A DNA stretch of 64,000 nt from Craterilacuibacter sinensis (GCF_009831765.1 NZ_WSSB01000001.1:110180-174179); one strand, 5' to 3'; shown: positions 18,191-28,008, counted from the first letter of the stretch. The notes: a model not told the origin generated them from the letters alone. Numbers and translations: made by a program.

Positions 18191-18985
18191 CTAGCCTAGC
18201 AGCAAGGCATCATCATCGATGACTTCACCGCGGGTCTTTTCGAACATGGACAGCAAATCGGCAACCTGCATCTGCCGGCGTGTTTCACCGCTCACATCCA
18301 GCACCACCTGGCCTTGATGCAGCATGACCGTACGGTCGCCATGATCCAGCGCCTGACGCATGGAGTGGGTCACCATCAGCGCGGTGAGTTTATTGTCGCG
18401 CACGATCTGGTCGGTCAGCTCCAGTACGAAAGCAGCGGTTTTCGGATCCAGCGCCGCCGTGTGTTCATCCAGCAGCAGGATGCGCGAGGGACGTAATGAG
18501 GCCATCAACAGGCTGATGGCTTGGCGCTGTCCGCCAGACAGCAGTCCCATGCGGTCTGATAAGCGGTTCTCCAGTCCCAGCTTGAGCGTCGCAAGTTTGT
18601 CGCGGAATAATTCGCGCTGTGCTTTTTTGACGGCCAGTCCCAGACCGCGTTTCTCTCCGCGCTGCCAGGCCAGCGCCAGATTCTCTTCTATGCTCAGCCC
18701 TTCACAGGTGCCGGCCATCGGGTCCTGGAATACCCGTGCCACCAGTTTGGCGCGCTGCCATGCACCCATGCGTGTCACATCCTGCTGGTCGATAAACAGC
18801 CGGCCGGAGTCAGGCTGTATATCGCCGGAGATGGCATTAAGCAGTGTCGACTTGCCGGCCCCATTGCTGCCTATCACCGTGACGAACTGGCCGGTTTCTA
18901 TGGTCAGCGACATGCCGCGCAGCACATGGTTTTCGACCGGCGTACCTGGGTTGAAGGTTTTTTGCAGATTGTCGGCGCGCATCAT
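18191..18985 (-). CDS. ABC transporter ATP-binding protein
   Basis: 264 residues with Walker A GSNGAGKSTLLNAI, the signature LSGGQRQAISLLMA, Walker B RILLLDEHTAALD and switch histidine in MVTHSMRQAL. It belongs to the ATPases that accompany COG4120 permeases and COG2984 binding proteins. ATG 18985 follows GGAGG and overlaps the permease stop codon as ATGA; ATG 18982 is an in-frame alternative. It is last in the transporter operon. Confidence 0.92.
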   Translation of the reverse strand: MMRADNLQKTFNPGTPVENHVLRGMSLTIETGQFVTVIGSNGAGKSTLLNAISGDIQPDSGRLFIDQQDVTRMGAWQRAKLVARVFQDPMAGTCEGLSIEENLALAWQRGEKRGLGLAVKKAQRELFRDKLATLKLGLENRLSDRMGLLSGGQRQAISLLMASLRPSRILLLDEHTAALDPKTAAFVLELTDQIVRDNKLTALMVTHSMRQALDHGDRTVMLHQGQVVLDVSGETRRQMQVADLLSMFEKTRGEVIDDDALLLG

Positions 18986-19884
18986 TTGGCCAATCCTCCG
19001 GATAGTCGTTTGAATTTGGCCTTGATCAGCGGCAGCACCAAGGCAAAGCCAACCAGAAGTGCGGTGATCAGGTTCAGATCTTGCGCGGCCAGGCCGATAA
19101 AGTCGGCGTTGAGTGCCAGCGCGATCAGTATGCGATAGAGCAGGGCACCCAGTACTGTCGCCAGCGTGATCACCCACAGCTTGCGCGACGGAATCAGCGT
19201 TTCGCCGATGATGACCGCCGCCAGCCCGACCACGATGGTGCCGATGCCCATCGAGATATCGGCACCGCCCTGGGTCTGTACATAGAGTGCGCCGCCCAGC
19301 GCGATCAGCGCATTGGATAGCGCCATGCCACAGAGCACCATGCGGTCGGTTGAAATGCCCTGTGCGCGTGCCATGCGCGGGTTGGCGCCGGTGGCGCGCA
19401 TGGCGAGGCCGGCCTGCGAGGCAAAGAAAGCGTCCAGCCCCAGCTTGGCCAGTACGATAATGGCGGCGAGTACGGCGGGCTGTACCGTCATGGCACGATC
19501 GAAATCATCGCCAATGAGCGCGGAGAAGACGGTGGCCTCACCGATCAGCGGAATATTCGGTGCGCCCATAATCCTGAGATTGATCGAATACAAGGCAATC
19601 ATCACCAGAATGCTGGCCAGCAACTGCAGGATATTCAGGCGTACATTGAGCCAGGCTGTCGTCCAGCCGGCTGCCGCGCCGGCCAGCATGGCGAAGGCGC
19701 AGGCGCTATAAGGGTCATGGCCGCCGGCGATCAGGGTGGCGGCAACGGCACCGCCCAGCGGGAAGCTGCCATCGGCAGTCAGGTCGGGAAAATTCAGAAT
19801 GCGGAAGGAAATCAGCACGCCCAGTGCAACCAGGGCGAAGATCAGGCCGATTTCCAGTGCACCCATCAGGGCAATGACGGACAT
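18982..19884 (-). CDS. ABC transporter permease (COG4120 type)
   Basis: A 300-residue inner-membrane protein with about eight transmembrane segments, related to branched-chain amino acid permeases. Typical segments are ISFRILNFPDLTADGSFPLG, GLAMRATGANPRMARAQGIS and GLAAVIIGETLIPSRK, the last two forming the cytoplasmic ATPase-coupling region. Family members in Gram-positives have been tied to Trp/Tyr uptake, but no substrate is evident here. It lies between the binding-protein gene and the ATPase and is coupled to the ATPase by ATGA. Confidence 0.92.
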   Translation of the reverse strand: MSVIALMGALEIGLIFALVALGVLISFRILNFPDLTADGSFPLGGAVAATLIAGGHDPYSACAFAMLAGAAAGWTTAWLNVRLNILQLLASILVMIALYSINLRIMGAPNIPLIGEATVFSALIGDDFDRAMTVQPAVLAAIIVLAKLGLDAFFASQAGLAMRATGANPRMARAQGISTDRMVLCGMALSNALIALGGALYVQTQGGADISMGIGTIVVGLAAVIIGETLIPSRKLWVITLATVLGALLYRILIALALNADFIGLAAQDLNLITALLVGFALVLPLIKAKFKRLSGGLAK

Positions 19885-19956
19885 GGTTGGTGGCTTTCTT
19901 TGTGTTTGCCATGCTTCTGCGGCATGGCTTGTCGTGCGTGGGCAGAAACGGTTTTA

Positions 19957-19987
19957 GCCGTAGCCGCCGCGAACAGGCGGCTACGGC
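19957..19987 (-). terminator. intra-operon hairpin between binding protein and permease genes
   Basis: A perfect 12-bp GC-rich stem (19957-19968 with 19976-19987, 7-nt loop) starts 7 nt after the binding-protein stop codon. On the minus strand only TAAAACC follows, so it is probably a partial terminator or an mRNA stabiliser that sets high binding-protein expression relative to the membrane parts. Confidence 0.6.
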
Positions 19988-19993
19988 CAGCAC

Positions 19994-20959
19994 TTATTTG
20001 ACGATTTCGGCGGCGCTCTTGAGCAGGGCCGGGCTCAGGTTGATGTTCTGCTTTTGTGCTGCAGCCGGGTTGAGCGTCAGCGACAGCTTGTTGCCCATTT
20101 GTGGCGCGATGCTGCCGGCTTTCTCACCCTTGAGGATGCGCACCACGATACGGCCGGCCTGACGGCCGATGTCGTAATAATTCTGCCCAAGTGCGGCGAT
20201 GGCTCCGCGCTTGACCGAATCAGGGTCCGAAGCAATCAGCGGCATCTTGCTCTGGTTGGCGACGGCCACCAGCGACTCGTAAGTCGACACCACATTATTG
20301 TCGGTGCTGGTGTAGATGGCATCGACCTTGCCGGCCAGATTCTTGGCGGCGGGGGCGACATCCACGCTGCGCGCGGCGGCCGACTCCACCAGCGTCATGC
20401 CGCGTTTGCCCAGTTCGGTTTTCAGTTCGCGCGCCACAATGACCGAATTGACTTCACCCGGGCTGTAGACCATGCCGATTTTTTTGGCGGCCGGTTGGAT
20501 TTTCTGGATCAGGTCAACCTGGGCTGCGATCGGCAACCGGTCGGATACGCCGGTGATATTGCTGCCCGAAGCCTTCCATGAAGGCACCAGTTTGGCGGCG
20601 ACCGGGTCGGTAACGGCAATAAAGACCACTGGGACATTGCGCGTTGCGGCGGCGACGGCCTGTGCGCTCGGTGTGGCGATCGCGACGATGGCGTCGGGCT
20701 TGTCGCCGACGAATTTGCGCGCGATCTGGCCTGCTGTCGCGGTATTGCCTTGAGCGCTCTGGTATTGCAGCTTGAGGTTGCTGCCGTTCTGATAGCCGGC
20801 TGCCTTCAGTTCGTCCTCCACGCCTTTGCGGGCAGCATCCAGCGCCGGATGGTCAACAATGGCGGTGATGGCAACCGATTTCATATCGGCCGCAGAGGCC
20901 GAGCCGAATGCACCGATAGCGAGCAGCGAAACGAGCAGGGGACGGAGGGATAGGCGCAT
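19994..20959 (-). CDS. ABC transporter substrate-binding protein (COG2984)
   Basis: 321 residues. A signal peptide ends near ASAADMKSVAITAIVDHPAL, and the body is a type-1 periplasmic binding fold of the COG2984 family (VEDELKAAGYQNGSNLKLQY, IARKFVGDKPDAIVAIATPSAQA, GMVYSPGEVNS, ASDPDSVKRGAIAALGQNYYDIGRQAG). First gene of the transporter operon. Known relatives bind aromatic amino acids or other small ligands; the ligand here is not assignable. The Shine-Dalgarno is weak (GAGA). Confidence 0.92.
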   Translation of the reverse strand: MRLSLRPLLVSLLAIGAFGSASAADMKSVAITAIVDHPALDAARKGVEDELKAAGYQNGSNLKLQYQSAQGNTATAGQIARKFVGDKPDAIVAIATPSAQAVAAATRNVPVVFIAVTDPVAAKLVPSWKASGSNITGVSDRLPIAAQVDLIQKIQPAAKKIGMVYSPGEVNSVIVARELKTELGKRGMTLVESAAARSVDVAPAAKNLAGKVDAIYTSTDNNVVSTYESLVAVANQSKMPLIASDPDSVKRGAIAALGQNYYDIGRQAGRIVVRILKGEKAGSIAPQMGNKLSLTLNPAAAQKQNINLSPALLKSAAEIVK

Positions 20960-21290
20960 GGTGTTGATCTCGTCGTAAACAGATAAAGATTGGATTTTGT
21001 CTGCAATCTTATGGCAAAACGACGGGTGCTGTTTTTTGCTTATTGGATTTTTATGCTTACAAGTGCGGCTTTATTTTAATAAAATTGCTAATGTATTGTG
21101 GTTTGCGCGATGAATATTGTATTTTTTGAGTGAGCTTGAAATATGATGGTTAATTTATTTCTGCGCTGCGGCAAGGGTGGGCGCAATGAATCCGGGAGTG
21201 CGCTTGTGCGTTTGGTATAGGTAAAGAACAACGGCCACAGACTTGCTGTGGCCGTTGCGTGTTCTGGCTTTCCGCCAGATATGCAGGGGC
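20960..21290. other. 331-nt intergenic region upstream of the ABC operon
   Basis: Strongly AT-rich between about 21040 and 21160, presumably the promoter and regulatory region of the ABC operon; I found no convincing -35/-10 pair or operator. The right end holds the malate synthase terminator. No gene seen. Confidence 0.5.
21222..21257 (-). terminator. terminator of malate synthase gene
   Basis: A perfect 12-bp stem (21229-21240 with 21246-21257, loop ACTTG) starts 34 nt after the aceB stop codon; on the minus strand a short TTCTTT follows. Strong stem, modest T run. Confidence 0.75.
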
Positions 21291-22886
21291 TTAGTCGAGG
21301 TAGTCGTAGCCTGGCAAGGTCAGGAACTCGACGAAGTCGTCACTGCTGGTCAGCTCGGCAAACATGCGTGCCGCGTCTTCATACTGGCGCGTCCAGCGGC
21401 TGCCCAGCTTGTCTTTCAGGTCGGCCACAACTTCGCCGTGGAACTGGGCAAACAGCTCCTGTGTGACCTTGCGGCCGTCTTCCAGCACGCCTTTGGGCGA
21501 GCGTATCCACTGCCAGATCTGTGCACGCGAAATCTCGGCGGTGGCGGCATCTTCCATCAGGTTGTGGATAGGGACGCAGCCGTTGCCGGAGATCCACGAG
21601 CCCAGATACTGGATGCCGACGTCGATATTCAGCTTCATGCCGGCTTCGGTGATCGGTGTTTCCGGCTGGAAGCACAGCAGGTCTGCTGCGGCCGTGTTGA
21701 CATCCGGACGCTGCTTGCCGATCTGGTTGGGTGCATCGCCCAGCACGGCGTTAAAGGATTCCATTGCAATCGGTACCAGACCCGGGTGGGCCACCCAGCC
21801 GCCATCGTAGCCGTCACCGGCGTCGCGATCCTTGTCGGCCTTCACGCCGCCCAAGGCCTTTTCATTGGCTACCGGATCATTCTTGATCGGGATCAGTGCG
21901 GCCATGCCGCCGATGGCCGGTGCCTGACGCTGGTGGCAGGTCTTGAGCAGCAATAGCGCATAGGCACGCATAAACGGCACGGTCATGGTGATGGCACCAC
22001 GGTTGGCCAGGCAGAAATCCTTGTTGTTCTTGAATTTTTTGATGCAGCTGAAGATGTAGTCCCAACGGCCGGCATTCAGGCCGCAGCTGTGCTCGCGCAG
22101 TTCATACAGGATTTCGTCCATCTCGAAGGCGGCGAGGATGGTCTCGATCAGTACGGTGGCCTTGATCGTGCCTTGTGCAACGGAGAGTTCGTTCTGTGCG
22201 AATACGAATACATCGTTCCACAGGCGTGCTTCCAGATGGCTTTCCATCTTCGGCAGGTAGTAATAGGTGGCGCGGCCGTTTTCCAGCAGATAGTGGATGT
22301 TGTGGAAGAAGGACAGCGCGAAGTCGAACAGTGCACCGGAGACGATATCGCCATCGACGGTGATGTGTTTTTCCATCAGATGCCAGCCGCGCGGGCGCAG
22401 CAGCAAGGTGGCGATGGTGTCGTTCAGCGCGTATTGCTTGCCTTCTGGGCTGGTGAAGGAGATGGTCTTGCGATAGGCGTCACGTACATTGATCTGGCCG
22501 CTGATCTGGTTGTCCCAGCTCGGGCAGTTCGAGTCTTCAAAGTCGGCCATGAAGCTCTTGGCACCGGAGTTCAGTGCATTGATCATCATCTTGCGCTCGA
22601 CCGGGCCGGTGATTTCGACGCGGCGATCCAAAAGGTCGGCCGGCAGCGGGGCAATTTTCCAGTCAGCGGCGCGCACGGCGGCGGTTTCCGGCAGGAAGTC
22701 TGGCAAACGCCCGGCATCCAGTTCTGCCTGGCGCAGCACGCGGCGCGCGATTAGTTCGCGGCGGGTGCCTTCGAATTTGCGGTGCAGCTTGGCCACAAAC
22801 GCGAGCGCTTCGGTTGTGAGGATGGTTTCGTATTCCGCATTCAGCGGGGCGAGGATTTCAACACCTTGCGGCAAGGTTATGGCCAT
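21291..22886 (-). CDS. aceB: malate synthase A
   Basis: Condenses glyoxylate with acetyl-CoA to malate in the glyoxylate shunt. It has 531 residues, the size of the A isoform, not the roughly 720-residue G isoform. Visible blocks are DFEDSNCPSWDNQISGQINV, LRPRGWHLMEKH, LPKMESHLEARLWNDVF, TVLIETILAAFEMDEILYEL and GRWDYIFSCIKKFKN. The catalytic Asp would lie in the C-terminal NLMEDAATAEISRAQIWQW region. SD AGGAGA precedes the ATG. It is divergent from a LysR regulator; no isocitrate lyase is in the window. Confidence 0.96.
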   Translation of the reverse strand: MAITLPQGVEILAPLNAEYETILTTEALAFVAKLHRKFEGTRRELIARRVLRQAELDAGRLPDFLPETAAVRAADWKIAPLPADLLDRRVEITGPVERKMMINALNSGAKSFMADFEDSNCPSWDNQISGQINVRDAYRKTISFTSPEGKQYALNDTIATLLLRPRGWHLMEKHITVDGDIVSGALFDFALSFFHNIHYLLENGRATYYYLPKMESHLEARLWNDVFVFAQNELSVAQGTIKATVLIETILAAFEMDEILYELREHSCGLNAGRWDYIFSCIKKFKNNKDFCLANRGAITMTVPFMRAYALLLLKTCHQRQAPAIGGMAALIPIKNDPVANEKALGGVKADKDRDAGDGYDGGWVAHPGLVPIAMESFNAVLGDAPNQIGKQRPDVNTAAADLLCFQPETPITEAGMKLNIDVGIQYLGSWISGNGCVPIHNLMEDAATAEISRAQIWQWIRSPKGVLEDGRKVTQELFAQFHGEVVADLKDKLGSRWTRQYEDAARMFAELTSSDDFVEFLTLPGYDYLD

Positions 22887-22998
22887 CTGGTTTCTCCTGA
22901 GGTTTGTCGGTCTGATTATGCTGTTTGCCAGTTTAGGTGAGCATGGATTGTAGAAAAAGCTCTAAAATGGCATTAATCCTTTTACTTTTTGTATGCTA

Positions 22999-23895
22999 AT
23001 GGACAGCTTCAAGCAGATGGAAACGCTGGTCGCGGTGGTGACGCTGGGGAGTCTGAGCGCGGCCGCCCGGCAAGAAGGCGTGGTGCCGGCGATGATAGGG
23101 CGGCGGCTGGATGCGCTGGAGGAGCGTTTAGGTGTGCGGCTATTGGTGCGCACGACACGCTCCATTACGCTGACTCAAGAGGGCACGGCTTTTTACGAAG
23201 ACGCGCTGCGCATTCTGGGCGAGCTGGCGGATGCCGAAGCGGCTGTGGCTTCGGGCAGCGGCCGCGTGCGCGGCCATCTGCGACTATCGGCACCGGCAGG
23301 CTTCGGTCGGCGCCATGTCGCGCCGCATGTGGCCAGCTACCAGCGCATGCATCCGGATATCAAGGTGACGCTGGATTTGTCCGACCGGCTGGTGGATTTC
23401 GTGCGTGACCGCATCGACTGCGCGATACGGATTTCCGATCTGGCCGACTCCTCTTTAGTCGCGCTGCGTCTGGCCGAAAACCGTCGCGTGGTGGTCGCAT
23501 CTCCGGCCTATCTGGCCGAGCATGGCATTCCGTATCGTCTGGAAGATTTGTCGGGCCACAACTGCCTGTCGCTGGGCGAAAGCCAGAGTCGCGGCTGGAG
23601 CTTCATGCAGCAAGGCGAGCTGGTCAATCTCAAGGTATCGGGCGTGCTGGAGTGCAACGACGGCGCCGTGCTGCATGACTGGGCCATTCGCGGCTTGGGC
23701 CTGGCCTGGCGTTCGCTGTGGGAGGTGAAGGATGACTTGTCGGAAGGACGATTGGTCACGGTGCTGGACGCGTATGCCTCACCCGACTATCCGGTGTATG
23801 CGGTGGTGGCAGAGCGGCGTTTGCTGCCGCTCAGGGTACGCCACTTTATCGAACATTTGCGCGCCTGTTACAGCGCGCCAGGCTATTGGGATTAG
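22999..23895 (+). CDS. LysR family transcriptional regulator
   Basis: 298 residues. The N-terminal winged helix-turn-helix is at about 1-60 (METLVAVVTLGSLSAAARQE, VVPAMIGRRLDALEERLGVR), followed by the periplasmic-binding-like effector domain (GHLRLSAPAGFGRRHVAPHV, IDCAIRISDLADSSLVALRL). The second of two close ATGs (22993, 22999) is chosen; neither has a clear Shine-Dalgarno. It diverges from aceB with 112 nt between them, so control of malate synthase or acetate metabolism is a reasonable guess. Confidence 0.9.
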   Translation: MDSFKQMETLVAVVTLGSLSAAARQEGVVPAMIGRRLDALEERLGVRLLVRTTRSITLTQEGTAFYEDALRILGELADAEAAVASGSGRVRGHLRLSAPAGFGRRHVAPHVASYQRMHPDIKVTLDLSDRLVDFVRDRIDCAIRISDLADSSLVALRLAENRRVVVASPAYLAEHGIPYRLEDLSGHNCLSLGESQSRGWSFMQQGELVNLKVSGVLECNDGAVLHDWAIRGLGLAWRSLWEVKDDLSEGRLVTVLDAYASPDYPVYAVVAERRLLPLRVRHFIEHLRACYSAPGYWD

Positions 23896-23911
23896 ACCTT
23901 CCGCGCTGCGT

Positions 23912-24349
23912 TCAGTGTGTGCAGTGGCGGGCGGTAAAGCGTTCGAAGTAGGCGATCGGGCCGATGCTGCTTAAGCCGATGTGAAAGCAGATGTCGGCTG
24001 CAAGAGTCTCGCCGGCATTTTCGCTGGCGTGAATCAGCTCATACAGGACTTCTACCTTCTTGAACCGCTCCTGAGCTCCGATGCTGCCATCCAGCCACGT
24101 CTGTATTTCAGCCGATTGCGGATGAGTGCTGTTGATTTCCAGCGCACAGTTGGGGCAACTGACAAAACTGATTGCCGGCGGGATCGAGATGTCCATGCCG
24201 GCGAGTGCATCCTGCGCATAGATGGCGAATTCGCTCAGGCGGTTTCCAGCCCGCTGCCGGATCGCCGACAGCGGCAAAGCTTCGGCATCCCCCGGCAGAT
24301 TGAAAAGTTTTTGCACGCTGCTCTGGGCAGATTCATCAGAATTGTTCAT
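23912..24349 (-). CDS. conserved-looking hypothetical protein with a CxxC motif
   Basis: 145 residues and no family that I recognise. It is soluble, with no signal peptide or membrane segment, and contains SCPNCALEIN (CxxC) and a later Cys in AADICFHIG and RHCTH. The middle (IQTWLDGSIGAQERFKKVEVLYEL) looks helical. ATG 24349 follows AAAGG; ATG 24373 is an upstream alternative. Base composition is like that of its neighbours. Convergent with the LysR gene, 16 nt apart; mutS lies beyond on the same strand. Confidence 0.6.
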   Translation of the reverse strand: MNNSDESAQSSVQKLFNLPGDAEALPLSAIRQRAGNRLSEFAIYAQDALAGMDISIPPAISFVSCPNCALEINSTHPQSAEIQTWLDGSIGAQERFKKVEVLYELIHASENAGETLAADICFHIGLSSIGPIAYFERFTARHCTH

Positions 24350-24445
24350 GGCGATGCCTTTGACTTTTATCAAATGATTTTCAAGTAATCAATATAGAAA
24401 ATATTCAATGGCATTGGAAGAAAAATTTATCTGCCATTTTTCGGA

Positions 24446-26989
24446 TTATTCAGCCAGTTTCGTCTTGAGCGCATAGAGCAGACTCAGCGCTTCGCGCGGG
24501 CTCAGGCTGTCCACATCGGCGTCTTCCAGCATCTCCAGCGCCGGGTGCGGCTGCGCCTCTGGCTGGGGAGCGCCGGCTTGCGTAAACAGATCTGGCTGCT
24601 GGCGGGCGACCGACTGGTTTTCCAGCTCAAGGAGATGGCGGCGCGCTTCGCGTATGACTTTGGGTGGCACGCCGGCCAGTTGTGCCACGGCAAGGCCATA
24701 GCTCTGGCTGGCCGGGCCTTCTTCCACGTGATGCAGGAACACGATGCTTTCCTTGTGTTCGACTGCTGACAGATGGACATTGGCGACGCCGGCATAGTCG
24801 TGCGCCAGCCGCGTCAGCTCGAAGTAGTGGGTGGCGAACAGCGTGTAGCTGCGGTTTTTTTCGATCAGCGCACGCGCAATCGCCCAAGCCAGCGCCAGAC
24901 CGTCAAAGGTGGACGTGCCGCGACCGACTTCATCCATCAGCACCAGGCTGTGCGCGGTGGCATTGTTGAGGATGTTGGCGCTTTCGGTCATTTCCACCAT
25001 AAAGGTGGAGCGGCCGCCTGCCAGATCGTCGGAGGCACCGATACGGGTGAAGATGCGGTCGATAGGGCCGATGATTGCGCTTTGTGCCGGTACGCAGCAG
25101 CCGATATGTGCCATCAGCGTCAACAGAGCCGTCTGGCGCATATAGGTCGATTTACCGCCCATATTGGGGCCGGTAATCAGCAACAGCTTGCGGGCATCCG
25201 ACAGATAAATGTCGTTGGCGATAAAGCGTTCGACGCCGGCTTCCACTACCGGATGGCGGCCTTCGCTGATCTCCAGCCGGTTGCTGCTGACAAATTCGGG
25301 GGCGACGTAATTGCAGGTTTCGCTGCGCTCGGCAAAGTTGGCTAACACATCCAGCGTGGCGACTGCTTGCGCCGCCTGCTGTAGCGCGCCGACATGCGGA
25401 ATCAGTGCGTCGAGCAGCGCTTCATATAACTGCTTTTCCAGCGCCAGTGATTTGTCCTGTGCCGACAGTGCCTTGTCTTCGAACTCTTTCAGTTCCGGCG
25501 TGATATAGCGCTCGGCGTTTTTCAGTGTCTGGCGGCGGCGATAGTCGTCCGGCACCTTGTCCGACTGGGCGCGTGACACTTCGATATAAAAGCCGTGCAC
25601 CCGGTTGAATTCGACCTTGAGCGTGCTGATGCCCGTGCGCTCGCGTTCGCGTGCCTCCAGTTGCAGCAGGAATTCGCCGCAGTTGGTCTGGATGTCGCGT
25701 AGCTCGTCCAGATCGGCCGAATAGCCGTGATTGATCACGCCGCCGTCGCGCAGCAAGGTCGATGGTTCGGGCAAAATAGCCGCCCGCAGCAGCGCCTCGG
25801 CCGGGGCGTTTTCCGGCAGATGGCTGGCCAGCGTGTTCAGCAGTGCGCTGTTCAGACTGGCGGCCTGATGGCGGGCATCTTTCAGGCGGGCGAGCGAGTC
25901 GCGCAGCGATGACAGATCGCGCGGGCGGGCGCTACGCAAGGCGATGCGGGCAGTAATGCGCTCGATGTCGGCTACGCCGGACAGGGTATCGCGCAGCGTC
26001 TGATGCTGGGAGGAGAGGGCTGCTACTGCATCCAGCCGTTCGCGCAGGCGGGCATGGTTGCGTAGCGGATGATGCAGCCAGTGGCGCAACAGGCGGCTGC
26101 CCATGCTGGTGCTGCAATGGTCAAGCAAGGAGGCCAGTGTCGGGCTGGCTTCGCCGCGCAGGGTTTCGGTCAATTCCAGATTGCGCCGGGTGGCGGCATC
26201 CATACGCACCAGTTCGCGGGTGTCTTCCACGCTCAGGCTGGCGATATGGGCCAGATGTGCGCCCTGGGTCTGTTTGGCGTATTCGAGCAGGGCACCGGCC
26301 GCACCGACGGCCACCGGACTGTTCTCCGCGCCGAAACCGGCCAGATCGCGCGTGCCGAAATGGCGGGTCAGGGTGAGCTGGCCCGACTCGCTGTCAAACT
26401 GCCAGGACGGCAGTTTCTTGCGCGGAATGGCCAGCGTGTCCAAGAGGGCAATGGCGTTATCGTCGGGCAGCAAAAGCTCGGACGGGCGCAGGCGCTCAAG
26501 CTCGCTCATTACCTCGTCGACCGGCACCTGCATGATGCGGAATTCGCCGCTGGACAGCGACAGCCAGGCCATGCCCAGCACGCCCTTGATGCTGTTAAGC
26601 GCCAGCACCAGATTGTCGCGCTTGTCGTCCAGCAGCGCAGCGTCGGTCAGCGTGCCAGGGGTGACGATGCGCATGACTTTGCGTTCGACCGGGCCTTTGC
26701 TGGTCGCCGGGTCACCGATCTGCTCGACGATGGCGACCGACTCGCCCAGCTTGACCAGACGCGCGAGATAGCCTTCGGCGGCATGATAGGGCACGCCAGC
26801 CATCTTGATCGGCGTTCCGGCCGAGGCACCGCGCGTGGTCAGCGTGATATCCAGCAGGCGCGCCGCCTTTTCCGCGTCCTCGTAAAACAGCTCGTAAAAA
26901 TCGCCCATGCGGTAGAACACCAGCTTGTCCGGGTGGTCGCGCTTGAGGGAAAGGTACTGCTGCATCATCGGGGTGTGGGCTGCGCTCAT
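24446..26989 (-). CDS. mutS: DNA mismatch repair protein MutS
   Basis: Mismatch-recognition ATPase, 847 residues. The N-terminal mismatch-binding domain carries the [15 protein letters not shown] motif. Connector, lever and clamp domains follow, then the ABC-type ATPase with Walker [18 protein letters not shown], the segment [20 protein letters not shown], Walker [17 protein letters not shown] and [12 protein letters not shown] 26989 begins the family-like sequence [17 protein letters not shown]; the frame is open upstream only through the suhB terminator hairpin. Confidence 0.97.
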   Translation of the reverse strand: MSAAHTPMMQQYLSLKRDHPDKLVFYRMGDFYELFYEDAEKAARLLDITLTTRGASAGTPIKMAGVPYHAAEGYLARLVKLGESVAIVEQIGDPATSKGPVERKVMRIVTPGTLTDAALLDDKRDNLVLALNSIKGVLGMAWLSLSSGEFRIMQVPVDEVMSELERLRPSELLLPDDNAIALLDTLAIPRKKLPSWQFDSESGQLTLTRHFGTRDLAGFGAENSPVAVGAAGALLEYAKQTQGAHLAHIASLSVEDTRELVRMDAATRRNLELTETLRGEASPTLASLLDHCSTSMGSRLLRHWLHHPLRNHARLRERLDAVAALSSQHQTLRDTLSGVADIERITARIALRSARPRDLSSLRDSLARLKDARHQAASLNSALLNTLASHLPENAPAEALLRAAILPEPSTLLRDGGVINHGYSADLDELRDIQTNCGEFLLQLEARERERTGISTLKVEFNRVHGFYIEVSRAQSDKVPDDYRRRQTLKNAERYITPELKEFEDKALSAQDKSLALEKQLYEALLDALIPHVGALQQAAQAVATLDVLANFAERSETCNYVAPEFVSSNRLEISEGRHPVVEAGVERFIANDIYLSDARKLLLITGPNMGGKSTYMRQTALLTLMAHIGCCVPAQSAIIGPIDRIFTRIGASDDLAGGRSTFMVEMTESANILNNATAHSLVLMDEVGRGTSTFDGLALAWAIARALIEKNRSYTLFATHYFELTRLAHDYAGVANVHLSAVEHKESIVFLHHVEEGPASQSYGLAVAQLAGVPPKVIREARRHLLELENQSVARQQPDLFTQAGAPQPEAQPHPALEMLEDADVDSLSPREALSLLYALKTKLAE

Positions 26990-27022
26990 GCTGGTCTTCT
27001 GGGCTAGGGGTGACAAAGACGA

Positions 27023-27047
27023 CAACGCCCCGACTGGCGGGGCGTTG
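27023..27047 (-). terminator. hairpin between suhB and mutS
   Basis: A perfect 9-bp stem CAACGCCCC/GGGGCGTTG with a 7-nt loop, followed on the minus strand by TCGTCTTTG. It probably terminates suhB transcription before mutS, although the T run is interrupted. Confidence 0.65.
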
Positions 27048-27099
27048 GGCGTGCTGATTTTACGTCAAGCCGGCAATATCGTCATCCGGCATGCGCGCT

Positions 27100-27894
27100 T
27101 CAGGCTACATGCGGTGCGATGATGTGCAGAAGCTGCGCCAAGACCTTAGGGCTGGCGGCAACGATGTCGCCGCTTTCCAGCCAGGTCTGCTCGCCCTTCA
27201 TATCGGTCACGATACCGCCGGCTTCCTGTACGATCAGGCTGCCTGCCGCGATGTCCCACGGCTTGAGGTTGAATTCGAAGAAACCGTCCACGCGGCCGCA
27301 AGCCACATTACACAGGTCAAGCGAGGCTGCGCCTTCACGACGGGCACCGGCACTCTTGGCGATGACATCTTTCAGGATGGCAAGGTAGGTGTCGATCATG
27401 CTCTGGTCGACCACGGGGAAACCGGTGGCAATCAGGCATTCGTTCAGCTGGATGCGCTTGGAAACGCGGATGCGACGCTCGTTGAGGAAAGCGCCTACGC
27501 CGCGGCTGGCGGTGTAGAGGTCGTTGCGGCTAGGGTCGTAGACTACGGCTTCCTGTACCTGACCCTTGTGGGCCAGTGCGATGGAAATGGCGTATTGCGA
27601 GTGGCCGTGCAGAAAGTTGGTGGTGCCGTCGATCGGGTCGATGATCCACTCGTACTCGGAGGCGCCCATGCCTTTGGCACCGGACTCTTCTGCTAGAATG
27701 GCGTGCGACGGATAAGCCTCGAGAATGACGTCGATAATGGCCTGCTCGGCGGCACGATCCACGTCGGTCACGAAGTCGTTTGCACTCTTCTTCTCGACGC
27801 GGATGATGTCGATATTGTGCGATGCGCGCTGAATCACGCTACCTGCACGGCGGGCAGCTTTTACCGCGATATTTAGCATCGGATGCATTTGCAT
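27100..27894 (-). CDS. suhB: inositol-1-monophosphatase family protein SuhB
   Basis: 264-residue Mg2+-dependent phosphatase fold. Motifs are DFVTDVDRAAEQ, ILAEESGA, IDPIDGTTNFLHG and, near the C-terminus, WDIAAGSLIVQEAGG, which together form the metal site. In E. coli the orthologue also serves as an rRNA antitermination factor, which may be its main role here. SD GAGG precedes the ATG at 27894 (a second ATG is at 27888). Divergent from trmJ; see the hairpin at 27976-28008. Confidence 0.94.
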   Translation of the reverse strand: MQMHPMLNIAVKAARRAGSVIQRASHNIDIIRVEKKSANDFVTDVDRAAEQAIIDVILEAYPSHAILAEESGAKGMGASEYEWIIDPIDGTTNFLHGHSQYAISIALAHKGQVQEAVVYDPSRNDLYTASRGVGAFLNERRIRVSKRIQLNECLIATGFPVVDQSMIDTYLAILKDVIAKSAGARREGAASLDLCNVACGRVDGFFEFNLKPWDIAAGSLIVQEAGGIVTDMKGEQTWLESGDIVAASPKVLAQLLHIIAPHVA

Positions 27895-27975
27895 GGACGG
27901 CCTCTACAATCTGGACGCAACAGGCACGCGGCTCACCAACGCGCGCCGTGCCTGCCACTAACAATTTCGGTTAAG

Positions 27976-28008
27976 GAACAAAAAACCCCGACGCATTGCG
28001 CGGGGTTT
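27976..28008 (-). terminator. terminator-like hairpin upstream of suhB
   Basis: AAACCCCG (27983-27990) pairs with CGGGGTTT (28001-28008), with an inner CGC/GCG stem, and on the minus strand it runs into TTTTTTG. It lies in the divergent suhB-trmJ region about 90 nt before the suhB start, where no gene ends. It may be a leader attenuator for suhB, or may isolate the divergent promoters. Confidence 0.6.

Noticed and set aside
18191-20959. naming the ABC transporter trpXYZ
   Set aside because: The family match is to the general COG2984/COG4120 class; no evidence for tryptophan as substrate.
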